The notes under the pieces: generated by a model
Told to the model about the DNA's origin: nothing
Seen by the model: only the letters and a program-made list of their open reading frames with translations
Database searches by the model: none
Program-made: the position numbers and the translations under genes
In this document: positions 21,125 through 34,163 of the stretch, in pieces
Layout of the letters: each line of letters opens with the position of its first letter
How positions within the stretch are numbered: position 1 is the first letter of the stretch
NCBI GenBank assembly: GCA_025617745.1
Contig: CM046873.1
Span: 29,773,410 to 29,837,409 of the forward strand
Source of the DNA: Heliocidaris erythrogramma
Lineage: Eukaryota; Echinodermata; Echinoidea; Camarodonta; Echinometridae
Direction of reading: 5' to 3'
DNA length: 64,000 nt

Positions 21125-22215
21125 CATTGATTTCCTTTTCTTTTTGAGGTACTCACAATTGAGTTCTCTTTTTTAATGAGTAATATTACACCCTATTTTT
21201 CACTGTCTAGATTCGGTACAGTGTCGGTTGTGATAGGAGGCGGTGTGGCGCAATTAGATCGTCGCCAGGCTCTGAACATGAATTTCGTCTTCGACGTGGG
21301 TTTGAGTTCCGCACTGACCCGACAAAAATAGCATACTGATTGTCGTTGTGGTGTGTAAGTGTGAACCTCCCCTTCCCTCTGTTCCTGATGCAGGCGGTTC
21401 AGGGGATAATACTCTGTTCTTGGGACAGAACGCTAACTGGAGGCCCCATGTGTAGGGAGTCACACCCTATGCATGATACGCTACACCTCTTGACAAAGAC
21501 TAGGGTGTCAACCCTGTGTTAAGAGTGCCTGCAATAGCCAACTGGAAATCTACATACAGATCTTCATGAAAGGCTGCATAGCCCTTTGAAGATTACCAAA
21601 AGAAGAAGAAGAAGAAAGAGTTCCGTGCCATGAATCTTTCTATAAAACGACAGGCAAAATTTGCTTAAATTTTGTGCACATGAAAATGTCTGGTTTTATA
21701 GTAGTACATGCTATGTTATACAATCAGACTAGACACATCTGTTTGATACTGCTCCGTATGTAATAGGCATTCAAACTTGAATCTACAGCAGTGAATTCTC
21801 TTTCTCATCTATTATGACTCATGTTAAATAACTTTTTTTCTACAGTGAACACATGTTTTAATTAGCACGCTTTGTTACAAAATGGTTTTCACACTATGTA
21901 TAAAGAGCATATGAAATGTATAGTTTTTTTTGTTTAGCAGTTTGAACTTGAATCTGCAGCAGTGAATTCTCTTTCTCTTTTAATGAGTCATGTTAAAACA
22001 CTTTTTTTTCTACGGTGAACACATGCTTCAATTAACATGCTTTGTTACAAAATGGTTTTCATACTAAAGAGCATATGGCTCGAATATTGATGCACACCTT
22101 GATTAATTTCTTTTTAAGGTGTTAAAATTTGAATGTGCAATGGAGAATTCCCTTTCTATTGCAATGAGTGATATTAAAACATCTGTTTACATTGTCTATT
22201 GTGAACTAATGTTTT
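21125..22215. repeat. Tandem array, about 175-bp unit, split by a SINE
   Basis: GAATTCTCTTTCTC followed by ATGAGTCATGTTAAAA-like and CTACAGTGAACACATG-like blocks recurs at 21793, 21964 and 22145. A diverged first unit (GAGTTCTCTTTTTTAATGAG) is at 21161, separated by the SINE at 21238-21620. Confidence 0.7.
21238..21620 (+). repeat. tRNA-derived SINE with (GAA)n tail
   Basis: A-box-like GTGGCGCAATTAG near 21244, B-box-like GGGTTTGAGTTCCGC at 21298-21312, a long GC-richer body, and a GAAGAAGAAGAAG tail at about 21600-21615. Confidence 0.7.
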
Positions 22216-22499
22216 AATCAATAGGTCCCGAGCTTCATCAAAAAACTTTGCGCATCACCATTCTAGAGAAATAATTATAATTTTGTCTTCTATTTATCTG
22301 ATAATTGAATTTGGAGTAGATAAAAAGCTAGGTTCACAAGACAGGCCATTAAATCAAAGTTTCGCTCATGGTTTTTAAAATTCAAGGTTATCATTGAGGA
22401 CCGGGGGGACTCATGGTTTCGGAAACTTGAAGTTTACTCAATGGTTAATTTGTTATCAATAAAAAAAATACAGGTTCCTGCAGCTTTAAGTTCTATCTG

Positions 22500-22760
22500 A
22501 AGGACTTGGTAATAGAGGATTGATGCCTTACCAAGGGGCACTGGTACTCTGACTAGCTTTTGAATCTGGGACCTGCACCTTTCAAGACCACTGAGCCATA
22601 CTGCTCATTGGTCACCCATGGATAGATTCCTACTGCTGTAAGTCCTTTCCAAGGGACTTACAGAGGACTGATTTGTTACCAATGAGCACCAGCGCTCTGA
22701 CTCAGCTTTGAACCAGGGACCTGCACCTTCCAAAACCTCTGAGCCATACCTCCACATTTC
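22500..22760 (-). repeat. Two tandem SINE-like units, minus orientation
   Basis: CTTTTGAATCTGGGACCTGC then CACTGAGCCAT (22556-22610), and GCTTTGAACCAGGGACCTGC then CTCTGAGCCAT (22705-22750). On the minus strand these read as A-box- then B-box-like motifs. Confidence 0.55.
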
Positions 22761-22765
22761 TAGAT

Positions 22766-22995
22766 GGTGTTGTTGCATGGGTGCTCCGACATATATGCTC
22801 TGGTGACAATTGCTCTGGGCTTTATTTCATCAAAGAGACGTGGATAGGGTGAGGATCATGCTTGGGTTTTTATGTTAGGTCAATGGCAAGTGTTGTTGTT
22901 AGGTACAGTATTAGGTCATGAGTTGAAGTTAAGAATTTGGTTAGTGTTAAGAATTACCGAGGAGCAATCGTCGACAGACCATGTGTCGCATAATT
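22766..22995. mobile_element. GGAGCA-ended MITE
   Basis: Left TGGGTGCTCCGACATATATG and GACAATTGCTCTGGGCTTTA; right CCGAGGAGCAATCGTCGACA and CATGTGTCGCA. Confidence 0.65.
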
Positions 22996-25549
22996 AACCA
23001 CTACAATGCATGAAAACTGGGCCGTGCAGACACACCGGCAGTTCATCCACTTCAAAGGAGAGAACAGCCAATAAAACCTGACTGTGCATGTTGATGGTAG
23101 CGGCCTGTCATTGAGGTGTGAAATCGATCGTGTCCTAGGCTCGTGTCCCCAGCGATCAGGCCTGCCTACGTAGCTGCTGCCCCAAGGCATAAGCTGACAT
23201 CCCCACGCATTTCCAAAGAGAAGCCCAGACAAGAATATTGAGAGCTCACTTTTCATATAGAGCTTTTATTAGACATTAAGGTGTCCAAGTGATAATTCCC
23301 AAATGTGATAATTCCCAAATCAGAATAGGAGAATTTAGTTACGTTCCCTGGCGTGTAGTTATGTGTATGTACGTGACTATTTTGAGGTATAATACTTGTG
23401 CAAGTGGTGTTTTTGCTGTAAACTGATTATCATTGAGATCTTTAAGTAGAAACCTACATGTAAGTTAAAGTTCTCAAAGATGCATACATTTTGCAGTGGT
23501 GCAATTCCAGGATTCTCTTAAAAAGTGACACATGCAACAACAAAAAACAAAGCGTAAAATCAAGATGTGGTTTAGCCAGGGGTAAATTTGGCCAGGAGTT
23601 GGGGGTCTTTCTTCACCCCAAGATGCCTTACTATCATATAGGCCTATATGATAATGGAAGCACCAAGCTGGCAACATTCTGTTTAGTGAGTCTTGCAATA
23701 TAAAACAACATTCACACAGGAAAAGATAAATTACTTGTTGTTAAATGGAATTTTCGTACAAAACTTCATCAGATTTCTTTGTCTGAATAAGCCACAGTTC
23801 GTAAATACAATTTGCGCATGTGCAGAAATAAAGGTCATTTGAACTGAATACTACTTCATTTGGCCTGGATCTCACTTGCATGTAGCTCTTTCAACGTAGT
23901 CATCACAGGAACGTTCAATTAATTAAAATCTTACACTACCTTCACCCTGCAGGTATAAACACAGGCAGTGATATAGAAAGTTATTGGGAGCCCAGAAGGA
24001 TATATTTAATGAAAAACGCAAAGTATAGGCCTACAAGATAAAACTGAATTCTAGCTTCATATTTAGGAGATACCAGGCACGTAGCCAGTGGGGTGGAGGC
24101 GGTCGCCCCCCAAAAATATGCCAACGAAAAAAAAAAGAGGGAGAGAGAGAAAAAGCGGGGCGCAGTAAGAAAACAGCCTAAAAAGGTGCTATGAGCCATA
24201 ATTATCTTTCTCTCAAAATTTACTAGAATGTCAAAGTTTTCATGCTTCGCGCGGGAAGAGGAAACTCCCCATTCCCCTGCGCCCACCACTGTTACATACA
24301 GTGCAGTATTGCGTCCAAATTATTGAGAAGCTGTCAGGGCATTGAACTAACTTTCGGCACCTAAAACAAGGTACAAATCTCACTTTGTAAAATAATGCTA
24401 TATCCCGACAATTATAATTGAGAGAGAACAACCATTTCACTTGTTGACACACTGTCAGTCACCTAGTACTCCAAAACAGTTTGACATCGTATGAACTTTG
24501 CATAGTAGCCAAAAAATAATCTTGAAATACATGTATTGTTAAATGAGGGCACCTACTGACAAGACAATAAGGTATTAAAGAATAGAATAAATCAGAACCG
24601 GTATATGTGCAAGACAGCTAACTCGAGACTAGTACAATAAAATGAAGTTGTCAATATGATGGCCCAGTAGTTGAAGGGTGCCCTCATAACTCGGATAATT
24701 GATGAGTTGTCATATACTAAATGGTGGGAGAAAACACTCAGCCTACACTTTCTAGTCTTTTATTTCAGACTTGTTGAATTGTCTTTATACAGCCAGGCTT
24801 TACATACCTTGTAAATATCTTGTAAACATATTTATCTTGTAATTTAAAGGCATTATCTAACACCTTGTGGAATGGATATTTGTCTATTTAATAGAGTGGT
24901 GTGTAAAATAATATGTGAAATATATAACGAGAATTATACAATATTTTCTATGAATAAAAGTGGAAATTTAAAAATGTTTCATTACAAAATAAATGGAAAG
25001 CTGCTTACTGGGAATCATGGAGTTGCTCATATGTGTGTTTGACTGATCACAACTTCAAAAAATATCATAACTATCTTTGTTTACAAGATTTTCTTCAAAC
25101 TTTATTCCAATCAACTTGATTCCAGGGGTCTCTGCAGGGGTGTTATATGTTATCCTATATTTTCTTCATACTCCTTAATGATTAACAGGTACATGTAGAA
25201 TGCCAGGTAAAATTTTAGAGGTTGATTTCAAACATTTTTAATGTTATTATTAATTTGTACCCTTTAATCATTTAGTCTTTACCTTCTTAACTTCTAGCTT
25301 TTTGATTCATGTGTTGCATTTTTATTCCTACTGTATGTCACACATGTATATCCTTCTGTGTCTTTTAACATGCAGCCCTGCGAAAGAACAGCCACAGGCT
25401 AGAGAAGTTTCTTTTTGTCTGCCTTGAAATATTAACAAGTAGTACCATAAGGTAGTTACATGTATAACTAGCTAAATGAAGTGGCATGTAGTTACGCAAA
25501 GTGCACAATTGTTGAAAATCACAATTTCAGCACATTTAATTCCCACTCA
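22996..25549. other. Intronic sequence, no gene seen
   Basis: 23000-23250 is a GC-richer unique stretch without clear exons. 24075-24160 has GCCAGTGGGGTGGAGGCGG and a C-rich end of transposon type. The rest is unremarkable. Confidence 0.5.
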
Positions 25550-25640
25550 TAGCATTCAAATTCAAATTCGTATTTATTTCATTTCCAACAGAAAAAAAAA
25601 GATAATGGCATTACAGATATTGTTACAGAAAATATGAAAA
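25550..25640. repeat. LINE-tail-like sequence with ATTCAA repeats
   Basis: ATTCAAATTCAAATTCG followed by TATTTATTTCATTTCCAACA resembles the 3' end of a non-LTR element in minus orientation. The family is not determined. Confidence 0.35.
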
Positions 25641-25649
25641 ATATATGTA

Positions 25650-27290
25650 CAAATTCAATTTACCTTGATAAGTGTAGAAGTACACTGTACATATAAATAC
25701 ATTATTATAATGAATTATTAATAGAGTTTCTTAATTCTGAGGAAATGTGGGGGATCTACTAAAAAGCAGTGCTTGTAATTTGTGTATCCCCAGGGAAAAT
25801 AAAATTGTTTCAAATTGTGCCTATGAAGACCTGGAAAACACAAAACAGTGTTACAGAACAGCAACTGACACGAAACCACACGAAACCACAAGGAAAAGGG
25901 AAACAGATAAAAGAAAAAGGAACAGGAAAAAGGGACAATGGGATCATGACCGAAAAAAGAGGTAGTTATGTTGGTGATTCTGGCAAGTTAAAATCAAAAG
26001 ACCAAATAGAAATTCAGTAAATTGAGCAGATGATGAAGACCCAAATGGAAAAATAAGAAGATACCACCTGTTATTAGTTATTATTGTACATGTATATTAT
26101 TATAAGATTTGAGCAAAAATATTTTTAGTTTTTTCTTAAAAGAATAAGGATATGGAGCAGGTAAATAAGGATATGGAGCAGGTAAAATACATTGAAATAC
26201 TTAATACCTAAACTTTCTTTCAGAGATGTCAAACAACAATTTCTAATTCACAAACAATTCGATATCACCGACTATTACGCCTTTTGCGTTCTGGGTCCCA
26301 TAACAAAATTGATTGTACAATTGATTTTTTCATTTAATTGCACAAAGTGATCAATGCAATTTATTACAAACATCAATTGTACAAAGAATCACTAGACTTT
26401 GTGTTACCACTACATCTTGTCAAGCTACCTAACATAAAAAGGGGTCTGCACCACAGACTAGAAGACATCCTGGTTCAATAGCATTCAGACCCTCTAATGG
26501 ATCGCTCTTCCCACTGCTTGACAAACAGACGGAGGTGAAGAACGTCAGTCTCATACAGTATACATGCGTTAACACCATTCCTTTGGCACGGCAAGAATGC
26601 TCTATTACCTCACAGCCACAGGTTTTGTTTTGTAAAATCACATCACGTTGTGCCATTTGAAGCCATATCCATCAGACTGAGCTCAATAATGCTATATTTT
26701 CTAGTGCTGAGATTAAAGGAAGATGCTGCGAATATTGCCAAAGATGACAGGCACAAATGTGAATTTGTTCAAATTCTCTGATTTCTTAGTTTAGTAATGA
26801 ACAAAGTTACAAAGGGAAGTTATATCATATCACTGTTGACAATTTAATGTAATATAATTATACAATAGAATATATACAGACTGAAATATTTACTGTAGAT
26901 GTAATAAAAGAAAGATTAAACTTTAAAATGCATATTTTTGAACTTTTTGTATAACTTCTGCTATCAAACATGGTCTCCTTGGATAAGAGGGTAGGAATTA
27001 GGATGTTTCTCACTTTAATGACAGAGGATGAATTTCAATTAGATTTGGACCAGGGCATCAAATGTTTCCTTCATTTGGACTGGCTTACAATTTCCCCCTA
27101 ATTTTGAATCTACATACATGATGTGCACACAAGATGTCCAGGAATGTCAATCAAGGAGTCAGATGTCTTGCAACTCCCTGCATTAGTCAATGTACAGTAC
27201 ATTCACATTGTACTTCAAGCTGTGAGATAGCTAGGAAAAGGCAAAGTTTGTTGACCTTTCAGCTGCTCCTTGTCTGACCTTGGAGGACGG
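25650..27290. other. Intronic sequence, no gene seen
   Basis: A purine-rich stretch at 25850-25960 gives a Lys/Arg-rich frame that is probably not coding. No splice-supported exon found. Confidence 0.45.
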
Positions 27291-27329
27291 TATGGATGAC
27301 ACCCTGCTATGAGTCTAAGATCAGAGGAT

Positions 27330-27960
27330 GATTGTCGCTCATCATCATCCTCCGCATCACCCTCCTAACCTTACTGCTATTCCTCCTCATCCTTGTTCTG
27401 CTCCCTGTCCTCCCCTCTTCCACCTTTTCTCCATCTACTCTTCCTCTTCCTCCTTATCCTGATCCTCTCTCTAACCTCCTATTCTCTCCCTCCCCGCATC
27501 TTCCTCCTGGTCTTCCTCCTCATCATCCTTGTTCTGCTCCCTGTCCTCCTCTCTTCCACCTTTTCTCTGTCTACTCTTCCTCTTCCTCCTTCTCCTTATC
27601 CTCTATGTAACTCCTATTCTCTCCCTCCCCGCATCTTCCTCTTGGTCTTCCTCCTCCTCATCCTTGTTCTGCTCCCTCTCCTCCCCTCTTCCACTTTTTC
27701 TCCATCTAATCTTCCTCTTCCTCCTTCTCCTTATCCTCTCCCTAACCTCCTATTCTCTCCCTCCCCGCATCTTCCTCCTGGTCTTCCTCCTCCTATTTCC
27801 TTTTCCTTATCCCCAGTTTTCCGCTCATCTTCTTTCTTTCTGCCATATTCTTCCTCCTCCTCCACCTACATCTATCTATCATGCCCCAACCCCTCTTCCT
27901 CCTATTTCCACTTCTTTTATACTTCTCTTCCTCCTATTCTCCTATTTCTCCTTCTTGAAG
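27330..27960. repeat. Pyrimidine-rich minisatellite, 136-bp unit, about 3.5 copies
   Basis: CTTGTTCTGCTCCCTGTCCT recurs at 27391, 27527 and 27663, with the CTCCCTCCCCGCATCTTCCT block in each unit. A reading frame of 225 codons crosses it because purines, and so stops, are rare. Confidence 0.88.
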
Positions 27961-27965
27961 AACAT

Positions 27966-28108
27966 CTGGAGAGCATTTCATCAAGCATTTTGTCAGTGCT
28001 TTTTACTGACAAATTTGCTCTCAGCCATTCAGATGCAAAGATTTCAGTAGCTTATAACAGTTGCCTTTAATAAAATCACTGACAAAATGCTTGATGAAAC
28101 GCTCCCCT
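27966..28108. mobile_element. Palindromic MITE, CTGGGGAGC-ended family
   Basis: Ends CTGGAGAGCATTTCATCAAG and GCTTGATGAAACGCTCCCCT, core GCTCTCAGCCATTCAGATGC. Confidence 0.88.
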
Positions 28109-28289
28109 GGATGACATCTTGACTATGAGTCTAAGATCAGATGATGACTGTCTATCACCATTCTCGGCATCCTTGAATATATCTTGCTCCTCCACTTAAA
28201 TGAAGTCATCCCATCTTCATACAAGTACCAGTAGCTTAGCATCTAGTACATCCCTCTTCATGCCACTCAAGGGAGCTGCGTTTAAAATA

Positions 28290-28440
28290 TACTGTAAAAC
28301 CAGAAACTTTCACGCCATAAAACTTTCGCGAATTGTTAATGACAGTCAATTTTGCTGCAAGAAACTTTCGCGAATTGCAATAAGTTTATGTTGTTTCATT
28401 TGTGATTTGATTATTTCGCGGCATTTCGCGAGTGATCAAG
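28290..28440. mobile_element. Fragment of the TACTGTAAA-ended MITE
   Basis: TACTGTAAAACCAGAAACTT, two AACTTTCGCGAATTG blocks and ATTTCGCGGCATTTCGCG; related to 927-1140. Confidence 0.45.
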
Positions 28441-28711
28441 ATTTCAGGCACACAAAAATTTCTGGTGTTACATTACATAGTATTGTTAGTTTCTATAAGC
28501 TTTATAATGACAGTGTCAAATCATAGAAGTACTGTAGTACCTGAAATCAAAAGTACAATTATGAAAAATGATATCTTATTTAATGATTCTTCCAGTGAGT
28601 TGATGGCTACTGGGCATCCATGTATAAATAATTATGTTTGATGTTTGCAATTGATTAGAAATTGTTGTTTCCTGTTTAAAGTCATAGAGAGTTTAACGTG
28701 ATGTGTATCAA

Positions 28712-28800
28712 TCAGACGTTTGCTCTGGGCTTTATTGCATTAAAGCTATAGGGTTAGGGTTAGAGGGTTAAGCGTAGAGTTTGATCCCGTGTTAAAGTTA
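28712..28800. mobile_element. GGAGCA-ended MITE, partial
   Basis: GTTTGCTCTGGGCTTTATTG and GGGTTAGGGTTAGAGGGTTA identify the family. Confidence 0.5.
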
Positions 28801-29111
28801 ATATTTTAAACAAAAAGGTCATGATAATTATCATATTTCAAATAACAAACTACATATATCTAATACAAATACACATAGATATCTATATTAAACAATCCAT
28901 TGCACTTGTGATGTATTATAAGGCCTATGCTCTGTTGAGAACATTTTTCACCAGAGTAGCAATGCTCACATATGACTGAGCTCATTCATCAATCACCGAC
29001 TGATAAAAATGTATAAACAGATGCCTCTCAATAAAGTCCTGAATGTTTTACAGCCAGGGGACATTGTGTGTTGGAGTAGCTGGAGCATCTCATAAGATAC
29101 TGACAGACCTG

Positions 29112-29259
29112 AACCCTGTTTCATAAAACTTGTTATCAGTAACATCTGCCACATTTCTATGCCAAATTTGCTCTCAGCCAATCAGATGCAAGGATTTCAG
29201 TAGCTTTTAACACTTATTGCAACTTGTTATTGATAACAAGTTTTTATGAAACAGGGCCC
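29112..29259. mobile_element. Palindromic MITE, GGGCCCTG-ended family
   Basis: GAACCCTGTTTCATAAAACT at the left, ATGAAACAGGGCCC at the right, core GCTCTCAGCCAATCAGATGC. Confidence 0.88.
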
Positions 29260-29300
29260 TGAACCTATCCTATTATTTCCCAATCACAAACGTCCCCAGC

Positions 29301-29393
29301 CTGGGGAGCATTTCATCAAGTGTTTTGTCAGTGATTTTTACTGACAAATTTGCTCTCAGCCAATCAGATGCAAGGATTTCAGTAGCTTATATC
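29301..29393. mobile_element. Palindromic MITE, CTGGGGAGC-ended family, 3' truncated
   Basis: Left end and core are intact; the right third is missing after GTAGCTTAT. Confidence 0.8.
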
Positions 29394-30838
29394 AGAAGGA
29401 CTATGGTGGAATCAAGGAGGTACTAGGCAAACTTGCCTATAAAGTACCTCCTTGGTGCAATCACCTATTAATGATGCTTACTATAAAACACCCGTACCAC
29501 ACCCACTCCATCCGTTTCTTAATCGTAAATCTCTTCAACCTGAACACGCCATCTGTTGTCAGGCCAACTGAACTGCATTCATATTACAATTTTGACACGG
29601 GACAGCACAGGGTCCAAACTTGGAGCTCATACTTGAAACATCTCAGTTTAAAATCTCCAATATGAGTTCATTAAAACCAGATTAAAATTAATCTTGGTCA
29701 ATCTATTTAAAGTGGTACGTAGCCCAAGTGCCAATGATCACCTCAAATTCTGCAAGGAAACCTAAAAGTCCCGCCTTTCTTTCCAGGGTGACATTGACAA
29801 CTACAAAATCTCACTCTTTTATCAAGACTTTGTACAGCTCAGTGAATAACTTTGAATTATTTAGCATTTAAATAACTTCCTCTTCTTATTGCTTATCTGT
29901 CATGCAGTCTCTTTTCCAAGTTTTCCTACATTTAACTCTGCAGTATAAAAACACTGGTAAAATCCCATATATATTCAACATAAATCAAACACAGGATAAA
30001 ACATCCAAGGTGAACAGTCTGGAAGAAACTCTAATGTTCAACTCTTGATTTAAACTCGAGTCGAATATGGTCTGCGATGTGAACGCATCATAGAGGGGCT
30101 GAAACTGGATCAGGAAGCTCAGTCCCTTGACAAAAGTACAAAGCCCTCAGGACCACGATGCCAAGTTTACACAGGTAATGCCACTGGAATTTTGATGGAT
30201 GGAGTTTCTCTAGCTATGTTCACACAGCACCGTTGTAAATTAAAAACTTAAAGTTAACAACAACTTTGAAGTTTCAAACAATTAACAACCCACAATGACA
30301 AACTAGGTTTACACCGCACCAAAACAATGGCTAATCAAGGTTTTAAAATACAAGTCGAATTGCTTGGTGTTGAAACCTTGAAATTAATAATAAGAACAGG
30401 CATTACTTCAAGTGAGCCCAAGGCTCATACAGTACATGTAGTTATCACCCTAACCATAAGATTGCATGTAGTTCAAAGCTTCAAATAAACTGTAAGTTTC
30501 TGAAACCAAGAGTGCATCAGCATGGTCCTTGACAACAAGAACAATTTGAAGTTTAAAATCACTCTAAACTTCACGTTTACAGCCTGTTGTGTGAACCTAT
30601 CTTCTGTTAGGGAGTGGTGAGTATTGAAAGCATACATACTGGTATACTTATTTCTTATAATGGATTCAATGTCATACAGTCACTAAAAGCTTTCAGAAAG
30701 GAGAATCTACTTGATTTGAAAGGAGCCTGGTTTATTCAGCTGAAGATCGTTGATGTAGATCTTATCAAGATTGAAAGAATACAATAACTGTACTACATGT
30801 ATGAATAAAGATGTCATGTTCATGCATTGAAATGTGAA
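29394..30838. other. Intronic sequence, no gene seen
   Basis: A small inverted pair GAGGTACT...AGTACCTC near 29417-29450; otherwise unremarkable. Confidence 0.45.
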
Positions 30839-31254
30839 TTAACCCTTTCAGGACAGGAATCATTTAAGGGCTAAATTGATCACATTTTGTTCTTCAAATT
30901 GGCAACAATAATATTTTTCTTTTAATGCTACATGGTTCTAATAAGGTGTAATGTCTTTGAAAACATTAATAATGGTTAGATATTTTGTCAATTAGTTGAA
31001 AAAATTGCCAATTTTGATGATAAACAATGAGTTTGAACCTCTCAATTTGTTGCCAATTTAAGGATTTTAAAGCTTATTTTCCTTTTTAAAATTCCTGGCA
31101 TCAAACGCAATATGGTCATGCAACAAAAATGAACATAGTATGTGCAGAAATTGTTGCTTTTTCTACTCATACATCTGGTATATTTTTTAGAGCTCTGAAT
31201 CAAAAGTTATAAAGCCAAACCACAAAATGTGGTCAGTTGTCTAGAAAGGGTTAA
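30839..31254. mobile_element. piggyBac-like MITE, copy 2
   Basis: TTAA-CCCTTTCAGGACAGG at the left and TTGTCTAGAAAGGG-TTAA at the right. The body includes GATCACATTTTGTTCTTCAA and AACCACAAAATGTGGTCA. Confidence 0.85.
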
Positions 31255-32466
31255 GTGGATGATTCCATGTGTATGATGACTTTTATCCTTCCATTCATCC
31301 CAAAGTGAAAAATCTCATGATAAGCCATTTGAGAATGGTAGCGATACCGAAAGAATCATTAGTCAATGGTCACATTTATTTAAGAGATTTTTGTCATGTA
31401 TGGATGAAATAAATGGATAAAATTATGTTTGCACTGATTCCATTAAAAAAACTGCTTACATACACACGAATGACATTAGACATTTCCAGAGATTAATATG
31501 GCTTCAGCAGAAGTGATTATACAATTAATTCTTCATTGATGATTTAGTGAAATTCAGGCAGACTATTAAACAGTGCATCCAAGAAAAAAGATACTTAAAA
31601 CAAAAGGAAGATTTGACCCTCTTTGGTACATATATATGTGCTTTTAAATACCGAAGATAACTTTTATAACGTACATGTAATTATGTAATGATATGTTTAC
31701 CATACAGTAAAGTAATATTTTTTATGAGATCACTTGATGGCATCGCCTACAAATGTTTCACAGGCTCCCAGCTATTGTTCAAAAAGTGCACTGGAACTAT
31801 AGAGAGAAAATGTCCAATATATTTATCATACAGGTACTACTGCAATTTCTTTAACAGCGTTGTTCTTCTAAAAATTGACTGTTGATGACAGACAGCCGGG
31901 TGGTAAGTCTTTGCACATGACATGAGATAACATTCATCTAGCCCTCAGACAAAATTGTTTTGGCAATTACACTTCGCAATATAGAGAGTATGTAGAGATG
32001 ACAAAATTACAGTTTGGGATGTTGTGAAAATGGCTTGATCTGTTTCATATGGAAATGCACTAAATTTCTAGATCAGCACCAAGTATAGGTTACAATTTCC
32101 AAGTGAAGTGAAATAGGCTCTCACAGGGGTCATATAAGGTTATCTACCCATCTGATATTGACATTTTCTGTCTACCAACACAGATGTGGGAGGTAATTGC
32201 TTCATATATACAGGACTAACATAAGTACATGTAGATACTGGGATTCAAGTACCCTACATGACTGTATATACATGTACAAGTATACATGTACATGGATGTA
32301 CATGTAGGGAAGTGGTACATGTACGTGAGGGCCTACATGTGTGTACACAACCCATTCAATATACATAAGAGAGAGACTCTAAAGACCATGCACACACTAA
32401 TTATTATCAGTGCAAATATTTCATTGATAAGAAATGTTGACTTCTTTATCTGAATAAATATCTAAC
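31255..32466. other. Intronic sequence, no gene seen
   Basis: Contains a dense cluster of ACATGTA/TACATGT words at about 32220-32345. Confidence 0.5.
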
Positions 32467-32620
32467 CTGGGCCCTGTTTCATAAAAGTTGTTATCAATAA
32501 CAATTAGTTACAATAATTGTTATAAGCTACTGAAATACTTAATCTGATTGGCTGAGAGCGAATTTGTCATGGAAATGAGGCAGTTGTTATTGATAACAAG
32601 TTTTATGAAACAGGGGCCCT
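32467..32620. mobile_element. Palindromic MITE, GGGCCCTG-ended family
   Basis: GGGCCCTGTTTCATAAAAGT at the left, ATGAAACAGGGGCCC at the right, core CTGATTGGCTGAGAGC. Confidence 0.88.
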
Positions 32621-32993
32621 GAAGTCATCATAAACCTGTCAATGAGGTTGGTAAATCTTTACTAGCTTTGGTCCACCTATGGAACAAACAGGGGGCTGCC
32701 ACAGCCGACTTTTGGCATACCTACAGTGTACAGAAACAAGCTCTTCATACATAAAAGACAGTGATACTGTTGTTTTTAATTGTTAACCCTGTATTAAGGT
32801 TTAAATGTCAAGTGACCAAGTTGTCAAGCAGGTACAGCTGTGCCTGTTATTAATTTGAATTCATGTATTCTCTTTATGATATTACTGTTATTTATTGTTT
32901 CTTGCCAGTGTTATCTTGTAATATAAACCTGTTTCATTATCCATATATGATAGCTACTCACAATACCCTCTTGTGGGTGAATAAGTAAATAAA

Positions 32994-33135
32994 TGGGGAG
33001 TGTTTCATCAAGTGTTTTGTCAGGGTTTTTTTACTGACAACTGTTATAAGCTACTGAAATCCTTGCATCTGATTGGCTGAGAGCAAATTTGTCGGTAAAA
33101 ATCACTGACAAAAAGCTTGATGAAACACTCCCCAG
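32994..33135. mobile_element. Palindromic MITE, CTGGGGAGC-ended family
   Basis: GGGGAGTGTTTCATCAAGTG and GCTTGATGAAACACTCCCCA, core GCATCTGATTGGCTGAGAGC. Confidence 0.88.
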
Positions 33136-33187
33136 TGTTTTGGTCCATGGCGAATAAATAACAACTGAAATATATGTGTTTTCATAA

Positions 33188-33228
33188 TTTTTTTTTTTTT
33201 TTTTTTTTTTTTGGGGGGGGGGGGGGGG
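33188..33228. repeat. Poly-T then poly-G tract
   Basis: About 25 T followed by about 17 G; a likely sequencing-difficult site. Confidence 0.9.
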
Positions 33229-34163
33229 CTTGGCTATATAGGCCTACAGGGTAGGGATTGGAAGGGGATAACACATTCACCGTACTCCTATACCACTTAG
33301 GTAGCTAGATCTACGAATTGAAGACTTGACCTTGGCCTTAGTACATGTAGTTACAAGACTCTCATATAGAGTGCATCTCTCTCTCTCTCTTATCCTCTCC
33401 ATATTCCATCATCTCTCTCTCTCTCTCCTCCCCCCCCCCCCCAAAAAAAAGCTTCAAACAACGCTCGCTTGCTTGGATCTAGATAAATAAGAGAATCTAT
33501 CATTCTGCTCCACCTGCAGAGCTCAGCTATTAAGCTCTCAGAATAAAAAGCTTCTGTTTGCAGAAGACATTAAACGATTGTCACATAGCCAAATCTCTCG
33601 GGAAATCTAATGATTCCGATCACGAACCAGTCAACAAAGACTCCTTTCCCCCGCTTCCTTATTCTCATTCAGGTTTAAATAAACAGATTGAATGAAACAG
33701 TGGCAAGGGTGTTTTAAGAGTACTACACTTTTGACAGATAGGCTTACATGTAGTAACGTTGCATTATATCGCATTTCATATTTCCTGCTATAAGTATAAA
33801 ACCTGAATCAAACAGTGAGGACTTCTTTCCCCTTCCTTTCTCACTCAAGTTTAAATAAACAAATCAGCCCACCAAGTAGCGAGGGTGATTTATGAGCAAT
33901 ACTGATACATGTAGTAACGGGTACATTCTATCACATTTCCCATTTCCACGGATCCATTTGATAATCATACATGTATGTGCGTCAAAAGGAGACGGAATTG
34001 GAGCGCAGCATTTTCTGAGAATATGCGCTTGAAATAACAAGATATTGCTTTCAAAATGCTCCAGAAGACTGAATTTAAATCATAATCACTGTCTAATGAA
34101 GAACGTAAATGTATATAACAAGTGAAAAGCTTGGAAAGACTGAATTTCAATCATTATCACCTT

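Noticed and set aside
27393..28070. Long Leu/Ser/Pro-rich reading frames
   Set aside because: They run over a pyrimidine-rich minisatellite where stop codons are rare in all plus frames. No start context, splice sites or family resemblance.
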